This document shows, one piece after another, positions 61,598 to 64,000 of a DNA stretch of 64,000 nucleotides. The position numbers and the translations under genes are program-made. The notes beneath the pieces are model-generated. The model was not told where the DNA came from. It did no database searches and was given only the letters and a program-made list of their open reading frames with translations. The stretch covers positions 186,001-250,000 of the forward strand of contig NZ_CP029190.1 in NCBI RefSeq assembly GCF_008642295.1, written 5' to 3'. Source of the stretch: Streptomyces venezuelae (GTDB lineage Bacteria > Actinomycetota > Actinomycetes > Streptomycetales > Streptomycetaceae). Within the stretch, counting starts at the first letter, position 1, and each line of letters starts with the position of its first letter.

Positions 61598-62089
61598 ATG
61601 ACGAAAGGCACCGACGCCCGGAAGAACTTCCAGGAGCTTCCCGTCCGGACTCCCGAGGACGTCCCGGAGGGATACCCGCTTGCCTGGCTCGCCGAACGGT
61701 ACGACCTGCACGGCGAGAAGCTCTCCAACAACGCGCTGCCGGAGGGCTTCGACGAGAAGGATGCCGAGCGCGGCACCGCGGACGACGCGGTGGCCCGCCT
61801 CGCCCTGGGCGAGGCCATCCGCCGCAGCGTCACCGGCTTCCACGGCAACCGGATCCACGAGGCGCTGCTGCTGGGGGCCACCTGGCACGAGGTGGCGGGG
61901 GCCCTGGGCATCGGCACGGACCAGGCGCGCGAGGTACTGCGCAGCCATGCGGACCGGCAGTACCGGGTGCGGATGGAGCTGGCGGCCGAGGGGAGCTCAC
62001 TGGGGCTCTCCGAGGAGGAGCACGCGGTGGCTCTGGCGCTCACCGCCCTCGGCGACGACGAGCCGTACCGGGGTGGCTTCCGCGGGTGA
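61598..62089 (+). CDS. Conserved protein with HTH-like segment, unknown function
   Basis: About 163 residues from ATG 61598 (the frame begins at ATG 61565). N-terminal acidic part (RKNFQELPVRTPEDVPEGYPLAWLAERYDLHGEKL), middle helices with DDAVARLALGEAIRRSVTGFHGNRIHEALLLGATWHEVAGALGIGTDQAREVLRSHADRQYRVR (helix-turn-helix-like), and a C-terminal helix LSEEEHAVALALTALG. It may bind DNA or a protein partner; I do not recognise a named family. It is 64 bp downstream of the PNPOx gene, so linkage is possible. Confidence 0.6.
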   Translation: MTKGTDARKNFQELPVRTPEDVPEGYPLAWLAERYDLHGEKLSNNALPEGFDEKDAERGTADDAVARLALGEAIRRSVTGFHGNRIHEALLLGATWHEVAGALGIGTDQAREVLRSHADRQYRVRMELAAEGSSLGLSEEEHAVALALTALGDDEPYRGGFRG

Positions 62090-62203
62090 ACCGGGAGGGC
62101 CGCCCGGGTGACACCGCCGCGGGGCCGGTGTCGGTGGCGGCCGGGGATGGGCTAGAGCTCGCTCGCGGATGCCACCGATCCGCCTTCCCCCGAGGAGTAC
62201 GCC

Positions 62204-63430
62204 ATGCCCTGTGAAATCGCCGTCACCGGCATCGGGATGATCACTCCGGCCGGCCACGATCCGGAGGAGACCTGGGCGGGCGTGTGCGACGGCCGCGGTC
62301 TGGCCGCGACCGACCCCGGACTGGCGGGGCTGCCCGTGGACATCTCCTGCCGCATCGCGGGGTTCGACCCGGACGCGGTGCTCGGCCGCCGGCTGGCCCG
62401 CCGGGTGGATCCGTTCGTCCAGTACGCCCTGCACTCGGCGCGGCAGGCGGTGACCGACGCCAAACTCGACCCGGCGACCTGGGACGCCGTCCGCGTCGGT
62501 GTGGTCCTCGGGGTGGGGAGCAACAGCCTTGACCGGTACGTCCGCGAGTTCACCCTGATCGGCGAGGGGCGCACCCGGAGCGTCTCGCCCCTGGCGCTGC
62601 CGCGCAGCGTGCCCAATATGGCCGCTGCCGAGGTGGCCCTGGACCTCGGTGTCCGCGGTCCGGGCTTCACCGTCTCCAGTGCCTGTGCCTCCGGCGCCAC
62701 CGCCCTCGGGGTGGCCGCCGACCTGATCGCGGCGGGCCGCTGCGACATCGTGCTGGCCGGCGGCTCCGAGTCCGGCTGCACCCTGGGCACCGCCACCTGC
62801 TTCCAGCAGATGCTCGCGCTGTCCCGGCGTACGCAGGCCCCGGCCGCCGCGTCCCGGCCGTTCGACACGGACCGCGACGGGTTCGTGCTCTCCGAGGGCG
62901 CCGCGGTCCTGGTCCTGGAGCGGCCCGCGCACGCTCTGGCCCGGGGTGCGCACACGCGCGCCATGCTGCGCGGCCACGCCACCACCGGCGATGCGCACCA
63001 CCCGGTCGCCCCGCATCCGGAGGGGGCGGGGGCCGAGGCCGCCATGCGTGCCGCCCTGGCCGACGCCGGGCTCGGGCCGGGCGACATCGGCCAGGTCAAT
63101 GCGCACGGCACGTCGACACCGGCCGGTGATGCCGCCGAGGCGCTCGCCCTGCTGCGGGTCTTCGGCGGGACCCCGCCGCCGGTGACCGCGCCCAAGGGGG
63201 TGCTCGGTCACTCCCTCGGTGCGGCGGGGGCCGTGGAGGCCGCCTTGACCGTCCTCAGTCTGGAGCGCCGGCAGATCCCGCCGACGGCCAATCTGGGGTG
63301 CCAGGACCCGGGGCGTGAACTGGACGTGGTGGCCGGCCGGCCGCGGTCCGCGATGGCGATGTCGGCCGCGCTGTCGAATTCCTTCGGTTTCGGCGGCCAG
63401 AACACCGTGCTGGTGTTCACGACGGGGTGA
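62204..63430 (+). CDS. Beta-ketoacyl synthase (orphan, FabF-like)
   Basis: A 408-residue ketosynthase. The catalytic Cys161 is in SSACASG, His301 in NAHGTST and His336 in GHSLGAAG, giving the full Cys-His-His triad of decarboxylative condensing enzymes. It begins CEIAVTGIGMITPAG and ends NSFGFGGQNTVLVF, as for FabF. No acyl carrier protein, chain-length factor or ketoreductase gene is adjacent, so it is isolated. Roles could be a condensation step with a remote acyl-carrier protein or an accessory FabF. Confidence 0.92.
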   Translation: MPCEIAVTGIGMITPAGHDPEETWAGVCDGRGLAATDPGLAGLPVDISCRIAGFDPDAVLGRRLARRVDPFVQYALHSARQAVTDAKLDPATWDAVRVGVVLGVGSNSLDRYVREFTLIGEGRTRSVSPLALPRSVPNMAAAEVALDLGVRGPGFTVSSACASGATALGVAADLIAAGRCDIVLAGGSESGCTLGTATCFQQMLALSRRTQAPAAASRPFDTDRDGFVLSEGAAVLVLERPAHALARGAHTRAMLRGHATTGDAHHPVAPHPEGAGAEAAMRAALADAGLGPGDIGQVNAHGTSTPAGDAAEALALLRVFGGTPPPVTAPKGVLGHSLGAAGAVEAALTVLSLERRQIPPTANLGCQDPGRELDVVAGRPRSAMAMSAALSNSFGFGGQNTVLVFTTG

Positions 63431-64000
63431 GGGGGCCGCGGAGCCGGGCCATCCGGGGGTGGCGCTCCCGGCGGGCGCGGGAGTGCCGGTCGAGTTCCTC
63501 CATCAGGCGCTCGGAGCGTTTCTCCACGCCGAGCTCGTCCAGCACCCGGTCGATGTCGGCGAGCAGGGCGCCGTGCAGCTGCCACTGGGCGGGGTGGGCG
63601 CGTACCTGCTCCAGCAGGAGCCCGGCGAGGCGGTCACGGCTCGACCGGGCAGTGGCCAGCTCGCGCGCCAGCCGGGCCTCCGCCTCTTCCGCATTGGCGC
63701 TGACCTGGGCGGTGATCAGCCCGGCGAAGCTGTCGACGGCGACGGCCAGGTGGTCGAAGACCTCGCGCAGGGCGTGGCTGAGGGGAGGCGGGAACAGCGG
63801 GTCCTCGTCACGGATCTTCGCCAGGTCGGTGAGGGTGCGGCAGGCCACCCGGAGGACCACGGCGCAGATCTCCAGCGTGTCCAGCCCGGTGCGCAGGACC
63901 AGGCGGAACAGCAGGCCCTCCCTGACCCGGGGGTTGAGGCGCAGGCTGTCCTCGGCCTGCCGGAGGGCGCCGTCGACATGGGCGATGTCGTTGTCCAGCC
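63417..64000 (-). CDS. FUSC/aromatic acid exporter-type protein, C-terminal part (5' end outside window)
   Basis: Minus-strand open frame running from the window edge to a stop at 63417, about 193 residues visible. It is rich in helices: DIAHVDGALRQAEDSLRLNPRVREGLLFRLVLRTGLDTLEICAVVLRVACRTLTDLAK, then FPPPLSHALREVFDHLAVAVDSFAGLI and a long charged helix EEAEARLARELATARSSRDRLAGLLLEQV. The pattern is that of the cytoplasmic C-terminal domain of FUSC/aromatic acid exporter family proteins; the transmembrane part must lie outside. The 3' end overlaps the ketosynthase gene by 14 bp. Confidence 0.72.
   Translation of the reverse strand, partial: LDNDIAHVDGALRQAEDSLRLNPRVREGLLFRLVLRTGLDTLEICAVVLRVACRTLTDLAKIRDEDPLFPPPLSHALREVFDHLAVAVDSFAGLITAQVSANAEEAEARLARELATARSSRDRLAGLLLEQVRAHPAQWQLHGALLADIDRVLDELGVEKRSERLMEELDRHSRARRERHPRMARLRGPLTPS

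Overview
The window reads as a chromosomal segment of a Streptomyces-type actinomycete. GC content is very high, third codon positions are strongly GC-biased, genes are dense and often start with GTG or TTG, and many families are typical of Streptomyces (class II glutamine amidotransferase, DUF2252, DUF4232, LLM F420-type oxidoreductase, long-form ArgG, chloramphenicol-phosphotransferase homologue). About 63 protein genes fill nearly all of it. No gap exceeds about 300 bases. I saw no tRNA, rRNA, CRISPR array, transposase or phage module. Both end genes are cut by the window edges.

Layout. 1-2.4 kb: the end of a membrane protein, a cytochrome P450 and a MarR-like regulator. 2.5-12.9 kb is the most unusual part. 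It holds a membrane-anchored STAND NTPase followed by a small protein that shares its N-terminal motif, then two ordinary genes, then a tightly overlapping three-gene unit encoding a WD40 double propeller, an alpha/beta hydrolase and a caspase-like peptidase fused to a STAND NTPase. Both units look like NLR-type signalling or conflict systems. 13-23 kb: small-molecule redox enzymes with their regulators (aldo/keto reductase, epimerase, LysR, FAD monooxygenase, LLM oxidoreductase with a TetR and two palindromic operators), a secreted phosphodiesterase-fold nuclease, a CapA-like protein, RidA and an EF-hand protein. 23.6-30 kb: a metzincin, a chloramphenicol-phosphotransferase homologue, a PNPOx-fold protein, a flavohaemoprotein, an SDR and a 2',3'-cyclic phosphodiesterase. 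30-36 kb: an envelope block with lipoproteins, a thioredoxin-like/DsbD-N-like lipoprotein pair in an apparent operon with a two-component system, and a CAP-domain protein. 36-43.5 kb: GNAT, ArgG with a candidate ARG box, an aromatic-hydroxylase-like flavoprotein and two convergent Ser/Thr kinases. 43.6-50 kb: a UvrA paralogue, a degenerate truncated GyrB paralogue, DUF2252 and small proteins. 50-57 kb: an AlkZ-like winged-helix protein, secreted proteins (a HET-C-like hydrolase, an M15-like protein, a metalloprotease with a ricin-type lectin), an MFS exporter and a divergent ArsR-like regulator. 57-64 kb: a SHOCT / GAP / ClC membrane operon, DUF1992, PNPOx, an orphan ketosynthase and the end of a FUSC-type exporter.

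The best candidates for undescribed biology are (i) the STAND NTPase and its small partner, which share an RN[LI][ST][VI]xGxxxGxF[VL]xGD motif suggestive of homotypic recruitment, (ii) the split caspase-STAND / hydrolase / WD40 unit, (iii) the GyrB-like protein that has lost the Asn and Lys needed for ATP hydrolysis, and (iv) the thioredoxin/DsbD-N lipoproteins apparently co-transcribed with a sensor kinase and response regulator. Functions are inferred from sequence patterns read by eye. No database search was possible.
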